Shown in pieces: positions 36,888 through 45,650 of a DNA stretch of 64,000 bases. Origin of the DNA: an uncultured Pelagimonas sp. (GTDB lineage: Bacteria > Pseudomonadota > Alphaproteobacteria > Rhodobacterales > Rhodobacteraceae); contig CANMPP010000003.1 of assembly GCA_947499735.1 (NCBI GenBank), positions 62,001-126,000 of the forward strand, given 5' to 3'. The notes beneath the pieces are model-generated. The model was given only the letters and a program-made list of their open reading frames with translations, made no database searches and was not told the DNA's origin. Position 1 is the first letter of the stretch. Every line of letters starts with the position of its first letter. The position numbers were made by a program, and so were the translations under genes.

Positions 36888-37490
36888 ATGAAACTTACGC
36901 TTGATTGGAATTGTATTATCGAAGTCGAAGAAAATCGGCCTCAGGCAAACCATGTTAATGAATTGATTAGTTTCCACCGAATGGGACGCTTCGAGGTTGC
37001 GCTTCTTGCGGCGTCGGCTTCCGAAAACAATAAGTCGAAGCGGTTTCCAGGAAACGCAAGTGCTTTTAAGGATAGGGTTGCAGCACTTGGGTGGCAAGAT
37101 CTTCCTCTCGTTCCTATGCCTGGTGTCTTTGGCCTTAGCTACTGGGATTTCTGCTACTGTGTTGAAGATGGAGAGGAATTCGAACGTGATAGGGATGCAA
37201 TCTGGCAAACAATCGCACCTTCGGTCCCACGAGAACCGGTGGATCACCTAGCTGAAGGTCAGAAAGTGACCGACGAAACAATCCAGTCAGAAGAATTGGC
37301 TAAATGGCGAAACATTTGGTGTGATGTCATCTCTGCATATTCACACATCCACGAAGGTCGGGATGTTTTCGTGACTAACAACACAAGAGATTTCCAAAAG
37401 AACGCTGGCAAGCTTTTTAAACTCGGGATGAAGCACATTTCTACGCCAGCTATGGCTCTAGCGACTATAGAGCAGATCGCAAAGGCCTAG
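36888..37490 (+). CDS. PIN-like domain protein
   Basis: A 200-residue protein. It starts MKLTLDWNCIIEVEENR, the acidic first strand of a PIN-like nuclease fold, has FEVALLAASASENN after a helix, and near the end DVFVTNNTRDFQKN followed by the GMKHISTPAMAL strand, the usual third-strand layout (hydrophobic-T-N-x-x-D-F). PIN nucleases cut RNA. No antitoxin-like gene is adjacent, and the protein is larger than VapC toxins (~130). An ATG at 36870 with AAGGGA before it is an alternative start. AT-rich codon use and patchy surroundings suggest a recent arrival. Confidence 0.65.
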   Translation: MKLTLDWNCIIEVEENRPQANHVNELISFHRMGRFEVALLAASASENNKSKRFPGNASAFKDRVAALGWQDLPLVPMPGVFGLSYWDFCYCVEDGEEFERDRDAIWQTIAPSVPREPVDHLAEGQKVTDETIQSEELAKWRNIWCDVISAYSHIHEGRDVFVTNNTRDFQKNAGKLFKLGMKHISTPAMALATIEQIAKA

Positions 37491-37507
37491 AGTCGTCCGA
37501 CGGCCGT

Positions 37508-37693
37508 TTGGTCTGCCAGGGGCCGTTTCAGGAAATTTATGCGGTGAATGTTAGATCCTCGCCGAAATGTCTCTATCACAAAGCCGTCGCTTTGGGCGGG
37601 TGTTGTGATGGGGAATCTATGTCGCGGGGGCCGGTTTTTTCGGCCTATGTTCGGGATTTGGACAATAACAAACTTAGCTTTTATGCGCGGTAA
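37508..37693 (+). pseudogene. C-terminal remnant of a VOC/glyoxalase-family gene
   Basis: The frame encodes YHKAVALGG and then FSAYVRDLDNNKLSFYAR before a stop. This resembles the end of vicinal-oxygen-chelate proteins (H-x-x-A-x-x-x-GG, then Y-x-A-Y-V-R-D-P-D-G-N-K-(I/L)). DPDGNK is degraded to DLDNNK and most of the domain is missing. It sits between the PIN-like gene and the convergent TetR gene and looks like debris at the edge of an insertion. Confidence 0.5.
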
Positions 37694-38289
37694 AACGGGG
37701 ATTGATTGGCCAGTTTGTGCAAGTTCAATAAGGCAAATTGAACTTGCGTCTGGATCTGTTCCTGACTTGGTGGGTCGATCACACCGATGACCCGTTTGAT
37801 TTGAAGGTCCCCAATCAGCAAGCTGAGAAAGCAGCGCGTCATGTCCATGGGGTCTTGTTCAAGATCCTGGGCAATTGGGGCAAGCAAGCCAGAAAAGAGC
37901 GGTTGGATCACCTCGCGACCGCCCCTAGATAAGGCCGCGCCCAATTCGCCCGACGTGTCAGAAGCCGCAGCGCGATTGAGCAAAATCGCCTTATCGGACA
38001 GCAGCATGGTCAAGAAAATTGGGGCAACATGTTCCAGCGTTTTCAAAGGATCGGTGCCTGTTGCTAAAGCATCCTTCAAAACCTGTTCTGTCGTAGCTGC
38101 GTTGTCGCGGACCATATGTTCAAACAGGCCCTTTTTGTCCCCATACCAACGATACAGTGTTTCGTTGGAGGCTTTGGCGGCCTTCGCAATATTCAACATT
38201 GACGCGCCTTCATAGCCGCGCTCGGCCAATAATTGATAGGCGGCAGCGGTGATTGTTTGATGTCGTTCCTGTTTCCGTTTGTCCTTCAA
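37681..38289 (-). CDS. TetR family transcriptional regulator
   Basis: A 202-residue regulator. The N-terminal helix-turn-helix spans about 10-55 (TITAAAYQLLAERGYEGAS then ASNETLYRWYGDKKGLFEHM). The C-terminal 140 residues form the ligand and dimer domain. It is divergent from the DUF1772 and DUF1304 genes. Two inverted repeats lie in the short gap, so self-control and control of those genes is likely. Confidence 0.9.
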   Translation of the reverse strand: MKDKRKQERHQTITAAAYQLLAERGYEGASMLNIAKAAKASNETLYRWYGDKKGLFEHMVRDNAATTEQVLKDALATGTDPLKTLEHVAPIFLTMLLSDKAILLNRAAASDTSGELGAALSRGGREVIQPLFSGLLAPIAQDLEQDPMDMTRCFLSLLIGDLQIKRVIGVIDPPSQEQIQTQVQFALLNLHKLANQSPFYRA

Positions 38290-38317
38290 AATCGTCTCAC
38301 ATTTTGCTTGGAATTAA

Positions 38318-38360
38318 CCGTACAGATTGATACGGAAATGTAAAGGGTACAGATGTGTAC
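38318..38360. promoter_or_regulatory. Two operator candidates between TetR gene and DUF1772 gene
   Basis: CCGTA-8-TACGG (38318-38335) and GTACA-GATG-TGTAC (38347-38360) are perfect inverted repeats in the divergent promoter region. Both contain a GTAC/GTA core, as expected for repeated binding sites of one dimeric regulator, presumably the adjacent TetR protein. Confidence 0.5.
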
Positions 38361-38376
38361 GAAAATGGAGGTAGGC

Positions 38377-38880
38377 ATGTTGCCGTTTCACATGAGAATT
38401 TTGATCATGGTGTCGTTGCTGTTTAGTGCGGCCATGTTTGGTTTCTTTTATGCTTGGGTCTGTTCAACTATGTGGGGGCTGGATGCCGGGGACCCACGCG
38501 TTGCAATTACTGCGATGCAGGCCATGAATGCGTCGGTGCGCAATTTTGCATTCGCGCCCGTATTTTTTGGAACACAGTTTGTTATCGGCATAACCGCTGT
38601 CCTGTTGTGGCATCAAAACCAAACACGGGCTGCTGGATTTTTTGCGGCCAGTGCAATCATTTGTTTTGCGGGGGCCTTTTTGCTGACGCTGATGATCAAC
38701 GTCCCGATGAATGAGGATCTGGCAGGGCAAACTGTGCCGAACGATTTGGATGCGGCCCGCGAAATCTGGCTGGCATATTCGCCTGATTGGCAGAAGTGGA
38801 ACCTTATTCGCACCGTTATGTCCGGCCTGTCATTTCTACTGGCTGTTGCTGGCATCCTGAGCTTGGTGAACAAGGGGTGA
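38377..38880 (+). CDS. DUF1772 family membrane protein
   Basis: A 167-residue protein with four hydrophobic segments. FSAAMFGFFYAWVCSTMWGL, DPRVAITAMQAMNASVRN and a final RTVMSGLSFLLAVAGIL match DUF1772 (anthrone-oxygenase-like). GGAGG lies before the ATG at 38377. It is probably co-transcribed with the DUF1304 gene under the divergent TetR regulator. The biochemical role of bacterial members is unknown. Confidence 0.8.
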   Translation: MLPFHMRILIMVSLLFSAAMFGFFYAWVCSTMWGLDAGDPRVAITAMQAMNASVRNFAFAPVFFGTQFVIGITAVLLWHQNQTRAAGFFAASAIICFAGAFLLTLMINVPMNEDLAGQTVPNDLDAAREIWLAYSPDWQKWNLIRTVMSGLSFLLAVAGILSLVNKG

Positions 38881-38944
38881 TAAGGTCGCCCCTCGACCTT
38901 GATCCCATGCAGTGCTATCGCTGCCAAAAAATAGGAGCCACCAC

Positions 38945-39322
38945 ATGCGTATTGTATCCATGATCCTCGTCGCTTTGATCGCTGCGCTGCACACATATAT
39001 CGCTTGGTTTGAGATTTTCGCCTGGGAGGTCAAAGGCCCAGAGATCTTTTCAACGTTCCCGGCCGATCTGTTTCCGCAAACTGTTGAAATGGCGGCCAAT
39101 CAGGGGATCTATAACGGATTTTTGGCGGCAGGCCTGTTCTGGTCGCTGACCATCGGCGAAACAAAATGGTTCCGCAATGTGGCGATGTGCTTTTTGATTT
39201 TCGTGGCTTCTGCAGGCCTATTCGGCGCAGCAACCGTTGATACAAAGACATTGTTCATTCAAACCGTGCCTGCGGTGATCGCGATGGTATGCGTGCTGTT
39301 GGGCACGCGTGGTCGCGCCTAA
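38945..39322 (+). CDS. DUF1304 family membrane protein
   Basis: A 125-residue protein with four hydrophobic helices. MILVALIAALHTYIAWFEI, NQGIYNGFLAAGLFW and a GLFGAATV segment are the DUF1304 pattern (conserved H-x-x-I, E, and N-Q-G-x-Y-N). AGGAG precedes the ATG at 38945 by eight bases. It follows DUF1772 by 64 bases and is likely in the same transcript. Function unknown; such proteins are often in TetR-controlled stress sets. Confidence 0.82.
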   Translation: MRIVSMILVALIAALHTYIAWFEIFAWEVKGPEIFSTFPADLFPQTVEMAANQGIYNGFLAAGLFWSLTIGETKWFRNVAMCFLIFVASAGLFGAATVDTKTLFIQTVPAVIAMVCVLLGTRGRA

Positions 39323-39382
39323 TTTCACCATCCCTGCCTGCTGGGTGCCGGACCTGATGCCAATTTTCTGGTAGCGGATAAT

Positions 39383-40132
39383 TTAAGCCGCTGGTCGTGA
39401 CAGGCGAAAAATGATTTCGGGGCTGGTTTCTGGATCAAAGGCATTGCCCCGCCAATCGCCGGCAAGAATTGTCGCATTAAGCCCGGCCTGTTCTGCAAGG
39501 CGGCAAATATGTGTGGGCGCGGCAAAGCGTAGGGTCGATGTCGATCTTGTCTTTTGTTTCAGTTCGGGAAAATGATAGGTTTCCTGAAAACTCACGGTTT
39601 CCGCGCCAATCTCGACGATTTCATGAATGACCTGAACCGTGTTTCCATCTTTCAGCGGTACCGGTGGTCTCGCGTGTTCGAGTGTCCATTTTTCCCATGG
39701 TTTCATGATGGGATTTCGTGTTTCGAATAAGAACGATCCGCCGGGTTTTAAGCTGGTTGCCACGTCTTTAAAGAGATCTGCGATCTGTTCATCTGTCAGC
39801 AGACACTGAAATGTATGGCCTGTCATGAAGGCGAGATCAAAATGATCACGCATGTCGAGACTGCGGCTGTCACCGCATAGCCATGCAACTTTGTGCGCAT
39901 CAGGTTTGGAGGCAGCTATATCAAGCATCGCTTGGGCTGGTTCTAATCCGGTCACCTGATGGCCGCTGACGCCCAATTCAATCGTGAATGTTCCGGTGCC
40001 GCATCCAATATCTAGGATATGTTGGGGGCGATCAGGGATATGGGTAATATAGAAATCGAAATCCGCACGACCGGAATTTATCTGGTCGTAAACTGCAACC
40101 AGTTCAGATGCAGAATAAAGTGCGTCTTTCAT
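39383..40132 (-). CDS. Class I SAM-dependent methyltransferase
   Basis: A 249-residue methyltransferase. Motif I is HILDIGCGTGTFTIELG, followed by TGLEPAQAMLDIA and a post-motif LKPGGSFLFETRNP. The substrate cannot be deduced. It starts five bases after the MarR stop and is surely in the same operon, so its expression probably answers to the ligand of that regulator. Confidence 0.85.
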   Translation of the reverse strand: MKDALYSASELVAVYDQINSGRADFDFYITHIPDRPQHILDIGCGTGTFTIELGVSGHQVTGLEPAQAMLDIAASKPDAHKVAWLCGDSRSLDMRDHFDLAFMTGHTFQCLLTDEQIADLFKDVATSLKPGGSFLFETRNPIMKPWEKWTLEHARPPVPLKDGNTVQVIHEIVEIGAETVSFQETYHFPELKQKTRSTSTLRFAAPTHICRLAEQAGLNATILAGDWRGNAFDPETSPEIIFRLSRPAA

Positions 40133-40137
40133 CTGGG

Positions 40138-40566
40138 TTATACCAGTTTGGCCAAGAGCATCTCAAACAGGCGGATTTCGTCAGGAGAAAGCGTTTCTAA
40201 CGTTTCCCGCCGCGCTTCCAACGCATGGGGCAGGGCCGTGTCATACGCATCTTGCCCATCAGCGGTCAATTCGACCAAGCGTAGGCGTTGATCATTTGGA
40301 TCGGCCCGTTGGCTGACATAGCCTTTTGCCTTCAAACGTTCTACGACACCCTTGATGGTTGCGCTGTCCATGGCGGTTCTGCGGCCAAGCAGGTTTTGTG
40401 ATAGAGCGCCATGCTGGGCCAATTCTGCCATTGCTGCGAACTGTGTGGGGGTAAGGCCAACGATATGTTTTGCGAAGATTGCAACGTGGCGCTGATTGGC
40501 GCGCCTCAAATTGAACCCAACTTGCTCAGAAAGTGAGTAAGTTTCTATTTCTGATTGATCGATCAT
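40138..40566 (-). CDS. MarR family transcriptional regulator
   Basis: A 142-residue regulator with the winged-helix MarR core: LTPTQFAAMAELAQHGALSQ, then LLGRRTAMDSATIKGVVERL (recognition helix) and the wing RADPNDQRLRLVELT. The start at 40566 (MIDQSEIE) is taken because homology begins there. It is divergent from the FAD-subunit gene of the molybdenum hydroxylase cluster, 86 bases apart, and is the obvious candidate to control that operon. Its ligand is likely an aromatic or heterocyclic compound, by family habit only. Confidence 0.88.
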   Translation of the reverse strand: MIDQSEIETYSLSEQVGFNLRRANQRHVAIFAKHIVGLTPTQFAAMAELAQHGALSQNLLGRRTAMDSATIKGVVERLKAKGYVSQRADPNDQRLRLVELTADGQDAYDTALPHALEARRETLETLSPDEIRLFEMLLAKLV

Positions 40567-40652
40567 GTGCTCTTTATTGACAGGTTGCGTTAACTCTCGC
40601 AACTATACTGTTTGTGTACTAGCGAAATTGGACCCCGGAGTGGAGGCCCATC

Positions 40653-41501
40653 ATGCCAAAAGACTTATATTTTAGGCCCAAGCATTTACAAGATGCATTG
40701 CGTATTCGCTCAGAGCATTCTGGAGCGATCTGCATTGCGGCGGGATGCACGGATTTGTTGCCTGCGACCGAACGCAAACGGCTGACCGGATCCGTTTTGG
40801 ACGTTACAGGCATGGCCGAACTGCGCGGCATAACGTATCAGGCAGATGGGTTGCGGATTGGTGCGGCGACGTCGTGGCGTGAAATTTTTGATGCAGACCT
40901 TCCACCAGCATGCAGAGCTTTGCAGATGGCGGCGGGACAGGTTGGTGCACGCCAAATTCAGAATCAAGGAACGATCGGGGGCAATTTGTGCAACGCGTCC
41001 CCGGCGGCAGATGGTGTGCCGGCATTGCTGTGTCTGCAGGCGCAGGTTGAATTGCAATCACGACAGGGACGGCGCGTCATTGCGTTGGAGGATTTTTTGC
41101 AAGGTGTTCGTAAAACGGACCTTCAGGATGACGAGATCATGACGGCGGTCGTGATACCTTCCTCTGCATTGACCGGGATCTCTACGTTTTCCAAATTGGG
41201 CGCGCGATCCTATTTGGTGATTTCGATTGTGATGGTCGCTGCGCGCCTGCGGATTGAGAATGGCGTCATATGTGACGCGGCTCTTTCAATTGGTGCATGC
41301 AGCGCTGTGGCCACGCGATTGCCCGCTGTTGAAACTGCTCTTTTGGGGCAGCCCCCAGATCCTGCATGTGTGACGAAAGAGCTGATAGAACAGTCTATTT
41401 CGCCAATTGCAGATATCCGGGCAGACGAAGCCTATCGTGCGGATGCCGCGTTAGAAATCACGCGTCAGGTTGTGGCGGATTTGGCGAGGGATGCAGCATG
41501 A
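40653..41501 (+). CDS. FAD-binding subunit of a molybdenum hydroxylase
   Basis: A 282-residue protein of the CoxM/CutM/XdhA-FAD type, which passes electrons from the Fe-S clusters to an acceptor through FAD. IAAGCTDLLPA and QVGARQIQNQGTIGGNLCNASPAADGVPALL are the two FAD-binding motifs (AGG-T-like and T-I-G-G-N). FSKLGARSYLVISIVMVAARL is the second conserved block. GGAGG precedes the ATG. It is the first gene of a five-gene operon, and its stop overlaps the start of the next (ATGA). Confidence 0.9.
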   Translation: MPKDLYFRPKHLQDALRIRSEHSGAICIAAGCTDLLPATERKRLTGSVLDVTGMAELRGITYQADGLRIGAATSWREIFDADLPPACRALQMAAGQVGARQIQNQGTIGGNLCNASPAADGVPALLCLQAQVELQSRQGRRVIALEDFLQGVRKTDLQDDEIMTAVVIPSSALTGISTFSKLGARSYLVISIVMVAARLRIENGVICDAALSIGACSAVATRLPAVETALLGQPPDPACVTKELIEQSISPIADIRADEAYRADAALEITRQVVADLARDAA

Positions 41502-44221
41502 AGGATACGCCAATTATAGATCCGATGGTCACAGAAGACCGGTCCAAACGCCTTTCCGAGGTTTTGCGGGATCGCGGATTGACCAGCGTGAAATCTGGCT
41601 GTGATGCTGGCGATTGTGGGGCCTGTACGGTTCTGATCAACGGTGCTCAGCGTTGCGCTTGCCTGACACCGGCTGCACAGGCCGAGGATGCAAAGATTGA
41701 AACGGTGGAAACCTGCGCGGCGGATGCGCAAATGCAGCGCTTGCAGGCGTCATTTCTGGCATACGGTGCTGCGCAATGTGGGATTTGTACGCCGGGCATG
41801 TTGATGGCGGCGATGGAGCTTTTGCGCGAAGTACCCCATCCAAATGTCGCGCAGGTGCAGGACGCGTTGGGTGGCGTGCTGTGCCGATGTACCGGATATC
41901 GCAAGATCATTGATGCAGTTGTGGGCGCAAACCATCCTTTGCCAACACCGCCCAAGGCCAAGGCAGGTCACGCCGTGGGCGCGCCTGTGCAGCGCCTGGA
42001 TGGATTGCGTAAGGTCGATGGTGGCGAGATCTTTGGTGCTGATTTTGTGCCAGAGGGAACATTGGCGGTTCGGGCTGTGCGGTCGCCCTATTTCCATGCG
42101 TCCTTTGAATTGGGTGATTTGGATGCGTGGCAAGCGGCACAAATTGGCGTGTCTTGTGTTTTGACCGCATCAGATATTGGTGGCGAAAACCGGTTTGGCG
42201 TCATCCCCCCTTTCGCAGACCAGCCTGCTTTGGCCGAAGAAACGGCCCGCTTTAAAGGCGAAGCCGTTGCCTTAATCGTCGGGGAACCTGACGTGGTTGA
42301 GGCCTTGGATGTATCCAATTTCCCGATCATCTGGACCGAGCTACCCTATGCGGTGACTGAAGGTGACGCTGGCGTGCCTGGCGCGCCGCAGCTGCACAGT
42401 GACCGGCCTGACAATACGATGGTGCGGGGGCGTGTGGCCCAAGGGGCACCTGATCAGGCGCTGGCGGGGGCTGCGCATGTGGCAACAGGGCAATTCCAGA
42501 CGTCCTATGTAGAACATGCCTATATTGAACCCGAAGCGGGCGTTGCATGGATGGACGGGGATATTCTGGTCATTCAGGCCTGCACCCAAGCCCCTGTGAT
42601 GGATCAAGAAGAAACCGCAAAAGTCCTGGGTCTGCCAATGGAACGCGTGCGGATCATCCCGGCGGCGGCAGGCGGTGGATTTGGATCTAAGTTGGATCTA
42701 TCTGTTCAGCCCTTGATTGGCCTTGCAGCGATGAAAACGGGGCGGCCTTGTCGCATGGTTTGGTCTCGATCAGAAAGCCTACAGGCCAGCACCAAACGCC
42801 ATCCAGCAACGATGGAGGCGACCATCGGTTGTGACGATACGGGTCGTGTGACGGGTATGGTGTTTCATGGGGAATTCAACACTGGCGCTTATGCCAGCTG
42901 GGGACCAACCGTGGCCAGCCGCGTGCCGATCCATGCCTCTGGTCCCTATAAGACACCGGCATATCGCGCGACCAGCCGCGCGGTGCATTCCAACGGTCCC
43001 AGTTCGGGTGCCTTCCGCGGCTTTGGTGTGCCCCAAGCGGCGATTGCGCAGGAACAGCTTTACGATGATCTGGCGGCGGCATCTGGAATAGACCGACTGG
43101 AATTTCGTAAGATCAACGCGTTGCGGGACGGAGATGTCAGCGTATGCGGTCAGGTGATGCAAGGCGTCGGCTTGATCGACTGTCTCGAGGCGCTGACGCC
43201 GCATTGGAATCAGTTGAACGCAGACATTGAGGCATTCAACGCGGATCATACACATATCAAACGCGGACTTGGTGTGGCGTCTTGCTGGTATGGGTGCGGG
43301 AACACGGCACTGCCCAACCCATCGACTATCCGTATCGGGGTGACGAAAGCCGGGCGTGTGGTCCTGCATCAGGGTGCGACAGATATTGGTCAGGGTGCGA
43401 ATACTGTTATCACGCAGATTGCTGCGGATGCTTTGGGCGTGGCGATTGATATGATCGATCTGGTCGGGCCTGATACGGCTCTAACGCCTGATTGCGGCAA
43501 AACATCCGCCTCGCGCCAGACCTTCATCACGGGCAAGGCGGCGGAAAAGGCGGGGCAGGCTTTGCGCCAAAACATCCTGCGTTTGACCAATCTGGCGGTG
43601 CTGGAGCGGATAGAATTGTCGGACAATGCCATCACCGTTGTGACTGGCGAGGCGCAGCAAGTTCTGGATCTCAGTGATTTGACTGAGAATGACTATGGCT
43701 ATGTGTTGATGGCTGAGGAAAGCTATGACCCGCCGACCACCGCTTTGGACGAAGACGGGCAGGGCACGCCCTATGCTGTTTATGGTTATGGCGCACAGAT
43801 TGCTGAGGTTGAGGTCGATTTGCGTCTTGGGACAACCAAAGTGCGCCAGATGATTGCAGCCCATGATTTGGGGCGTGTGATCAATCCGGTATTGGCGGAA
43901 GGGCAGATCGAAGGCGGCATTGCACAGGGTTTGGGCCTAGCCTTGATGGAGGAATACATTCCGGGACGCACGGAAAACCTACACGACTACCTGATCCCCA
44001 CAATTGGCGATGTGCCCCCCATCACATCACTGCTGATCGAAACACCTGATCCCGAAGGGCCGATGGGGGCCAAAGGATTGGGCGAGCATGTGCTGATCCC
44101 AACGGCGCCTGCAATTCTGAATGCTATCCATCATGCCTCAGGCGCGCGTCTGGGCAAAGTTCCCGCGCTGCCGCATCGGGTGCTTGCGGCGATTAAGGCG
44201 AAAGGCCTGGATAATGAATAA
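41498..44221 (+). CDS. Fused [2Fe-2S]-molybdopterin hydroxylase subunit
   Basis: A 907-residue fusion of the Fe-S and molybdenum subunits. Residues 1-150 carry a plant-type cluster (SGCDAGDCGACTVL, Cys 35, 40, 43) and a second cluster domain (CGICTPGM ... GVLCRCTGYRKI). From about 155 on is the molybdenum-cofactor part, starting VQRLDGLRKVDGG and including AAGGGFGSKLDLS, SSGAFRGFGVPQA and GAKGLGEHVLIPTAP, whose glutamate (863) matches the catalytic base of the xanthine oxidase family. Length and layout resemble the D. gigas aldehyde oxidoreductase, except that a separate FAD gene precedes it. The beta-hairpin before the first cluster is short. Substrate unknown. Confidence 0.88.
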   Translation: MKDTPIIDPMVTEDRSKRLSEVLRDRGLTSVKSGCDAGDCGACTVLINGAQRCACLTPAAQAEDAKIETVETCAADAQMQRLQASFLAYGAAQCGICTPGMLMAAMELLREVPHPNVAQVQDALGGVLCRCTGYRKIIDAVVGANHPLPTPPKAKAGHAVGAPVQRLDGLRKVDGGEIFGADFVPEGTLAVRAVRSPYFHASFELGDLDAWQAAQIGVSCVLTASDIGGENRFGVIPPFADQPALAEETARFKGEAVALIVGEPDVVEALDVSNFPIIWTELPYAVTEGDAGVPGAPQLHSDRPDNTMVRGRVAQGAPDQALAGAAHVATGQFQTSYVEHAYIEPEAGVAWMDGDILVIQACTQAPVMDQEETAKVLGLPMERVRIIPAAAGGGFGSKLDLSVQPLIGLAAMKTGRPCRMVWSRSESLQASTKRHPATMEATIGCDDTGRVTGMVFHGEFNTGAYASWGPTVASRVPIHASGPYKTPAYRATSRAVHSNGPSSGAFRGFGVPQAAIAQEQLYDDLAAASGIDRLEFRKINALRDGDVSVCGQVMQGVGLIDCLEALTPHWNQLNADIEAFNADHTHIKRGLGVASCWYGCGNTALPNPSTIRIGVTKAGRVVLHQGATDIGQGANTVITQIAADALGVAIDMIDLVGPDTALTPDCGKTSASRQTFITGKAAEKAGQALRQNILRLTNLAVLERIELSDNAITVVTGEAQQVLDLSDLTENDYGYVLMAEESYDPPTTALDEDGQGTPYAVYGYGAQIAEVEVDLRLGTTKVRQMIAAHDLGRVINPVLAEGQIEGGIAQGLGLALMEEYIPGRTENLHDYLIPTIGDVPPITSLLIETPDPEGPMGAKGLGEHVLIPTAPAILNAIHHASGARLGKVPALPHRVLAAIKAKGLDNE

Positions 44222-45650
44222 GCCGGAAAAGATTCGATGTGATGCCTGTCCGGTCATGTGTTTTATCGCCGAAGGACGTTCGGGGGCCTGTGACCGATAC
44301 GCCAATCAGGACGGTAAAATAGTGCGCGTTGATCCGCTGACATTGCTGGATCGTCGCATGGCAAAGGGGGATGCCGTCAAACCGTTCCTGACCGCGGATT
44401 GGGACGGGCACACGGCCTCTGGTGATGATGTGGTCGTCACGGCGATTGGATCAGGAACGACCTATCCGGACTTCAAACCAGCGCCATTCATTGTCAGTCG
44501 CGAAATTGATGGGGCTGATTGCGTGACTGTCGTGACCGAGGCGATATTTTCCTATTGCGGGGTCAAGGTAAAGATCGACACGGATCGCCATTTAGGCCAC
44601 GAGGCTGCAACCGTACGCTATCAGGGCGAAGCGGTTGGGCATGTGATGACATCGGAATACGGATCACAGATGTTATCTTTGGGCGGCGTGGATCACCTGA
44701 CGGGTGGGTCAAAACCAGAGGGGCGCAAGACCTGTGATGCATTGCTGCGTCTTTGCAATAAGGAAGCGGTGGAGCTGTCTATCGATGAGGGGTCAACCGT
44801 CGTGGTGCAAGCGGGCCAAGCCCCCATTGTGGATGGTCAGCCAGAGGCGCGGATGCGTGTTGGCTGTGGATCCGCAACGATTGGGATGTTTGCTGTGCAG
44901 TGGCAGGGGTTGGTGGATGAAGTCGTCGTTGTGGACGATCACATCACAGGCGTTGTTTCGGAACATCAGGCCGGCAAGATCATTGGTTGGCCCGATACCG
45001 GCATTCGTATTCAGGGACGGCGTTCCACACCGGGGCGGTATTTCAACGTGGCCAATCCCGGCAAAGGCTGGGGTGGCACGGATATTGATGATCCCCTGAC
45101 GATCTTGGGGCCGTGGTTGGAAAAGAAGGGGGCAAGGCCAGGCCTTAGCCTATTGATGGTGTCGACAACCGGTGAACACGCGGCTTACTTTGTTCTGAAT
45201 GACGATTTGGAACCGGTGGAACAGCCTATGCCGGACAGGTTGCAGCCGTCGGTTGATCTGATCGCAGAAAACTGTGAACCGGCGCTGTGTACTGTGATGT
45301 TTATGGCAGGGGCTGGGGGGTCTTTGCGCTCTGGCGTGACCCGCAATCCGGTTCATCTGACGCGATCTGTCCAGACGAAAGAAACAAAAGTGACGATTGG
45401 AGGCGCCCCGGGTTTTCTGTGGCCCGGTGGTGGCATCACCGTGATGGTCGATGTGATGGATGTGCCTGATGGTGCATTTGGATATGTGCCCACGCCAGCG
45501 CTGGTTGCGCCGTTGGAATTTACCATGGAGCGTGGAAAATTCACGGCGATGGGCGGTCACGAGGATGCGGTGCGCGATCTCTCTGACGTTTTGGAAACGG
45601 GTGGCGACTATGGCAAGGATGCAACCGCGATCGGAACCAAAAATGGCTGA
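44214..45650 (+). CDS. 6-hydroxynicotinate reductase-like iron-sulfur protein
   Basis: A 478-residue protein that opens with RCDACPVMCFIAEGRSGACD; the cysteines 9, 12, 16 and 26 form a ferredoxin-like 4Fe-4S site. It resembles, from memory, proteins annotated as 6-hydroxynicotinate reductase, the enzyme that reduces the hydroxylated pyridine ring in anaerobic nicotinate breakdown. The rest has blocks such as VVTEAIFSYCGVKVKIDTD and MLSLGGVDHLTGGSKPEGR. The ATG overlaps the hydroxylase stop by eight bases. A paired ring hydroxylase and ring reductase is the key reason for reading this operon as N-heterocycle catabolism. The true substrate is not known. Confidence 0.7.
   Translation: MNKPEKIRCDACPVMCFIAEGRSGACDRYANQDGKIVRVDPLTLLDRRMAKGDAVKPFLTADWDGHTASGDDVVVTAIGSGTTYPDFKPAPFIVSREIDGADCVTVVTEAIFSYCGVKVKIDTDRHLGHEAATVRYQGEAVGHVMTSEYGSQMLSLGGVDHLTGGSKPEGRKTCDALLRLCNKEAVELSIDEGSTVVVQAGQAPIVDGQPEARMRVGCGSATIGMFAVQWQGLVDEVVVVDDHITGVVSEHQAGKIIGWPDTGIRIQGRRSTPGRYFNVANPGKGWGGTDIDDPLTILGPWLEKKGARPGLSLLMVSTTGEHAAYFVLNDDLEPVEQPMPDRLQPSVDLIAENCEPALCTVMFMAGAGGSLRSGVTRNPVHLTRSVQTKETKVTIGGAPGFLWPGGGITVMVDVMDVPDGAFGYVPTPALVAPLEFTMERGKFTAMGGHEDAVRDLSDVLETGGDYGKDATAIGTKNG

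Noticed and set aside
37508-37693. Small working gene of 61 codons
   Set aside because: Only the degraded end of a VOC domain is present, so a remnant is more likely.
40653-44221. Xanthine dehydrogenase for the nearby purine pathway
   Set aside because: Domain fusion and operon partners (ring-reductase-like protein, UPF0280, DUF1185) differ from XdhABC sets, and no XdhC-type maturation gene is adjacent. Xanthine as substrate is not excluded but is not favoured.
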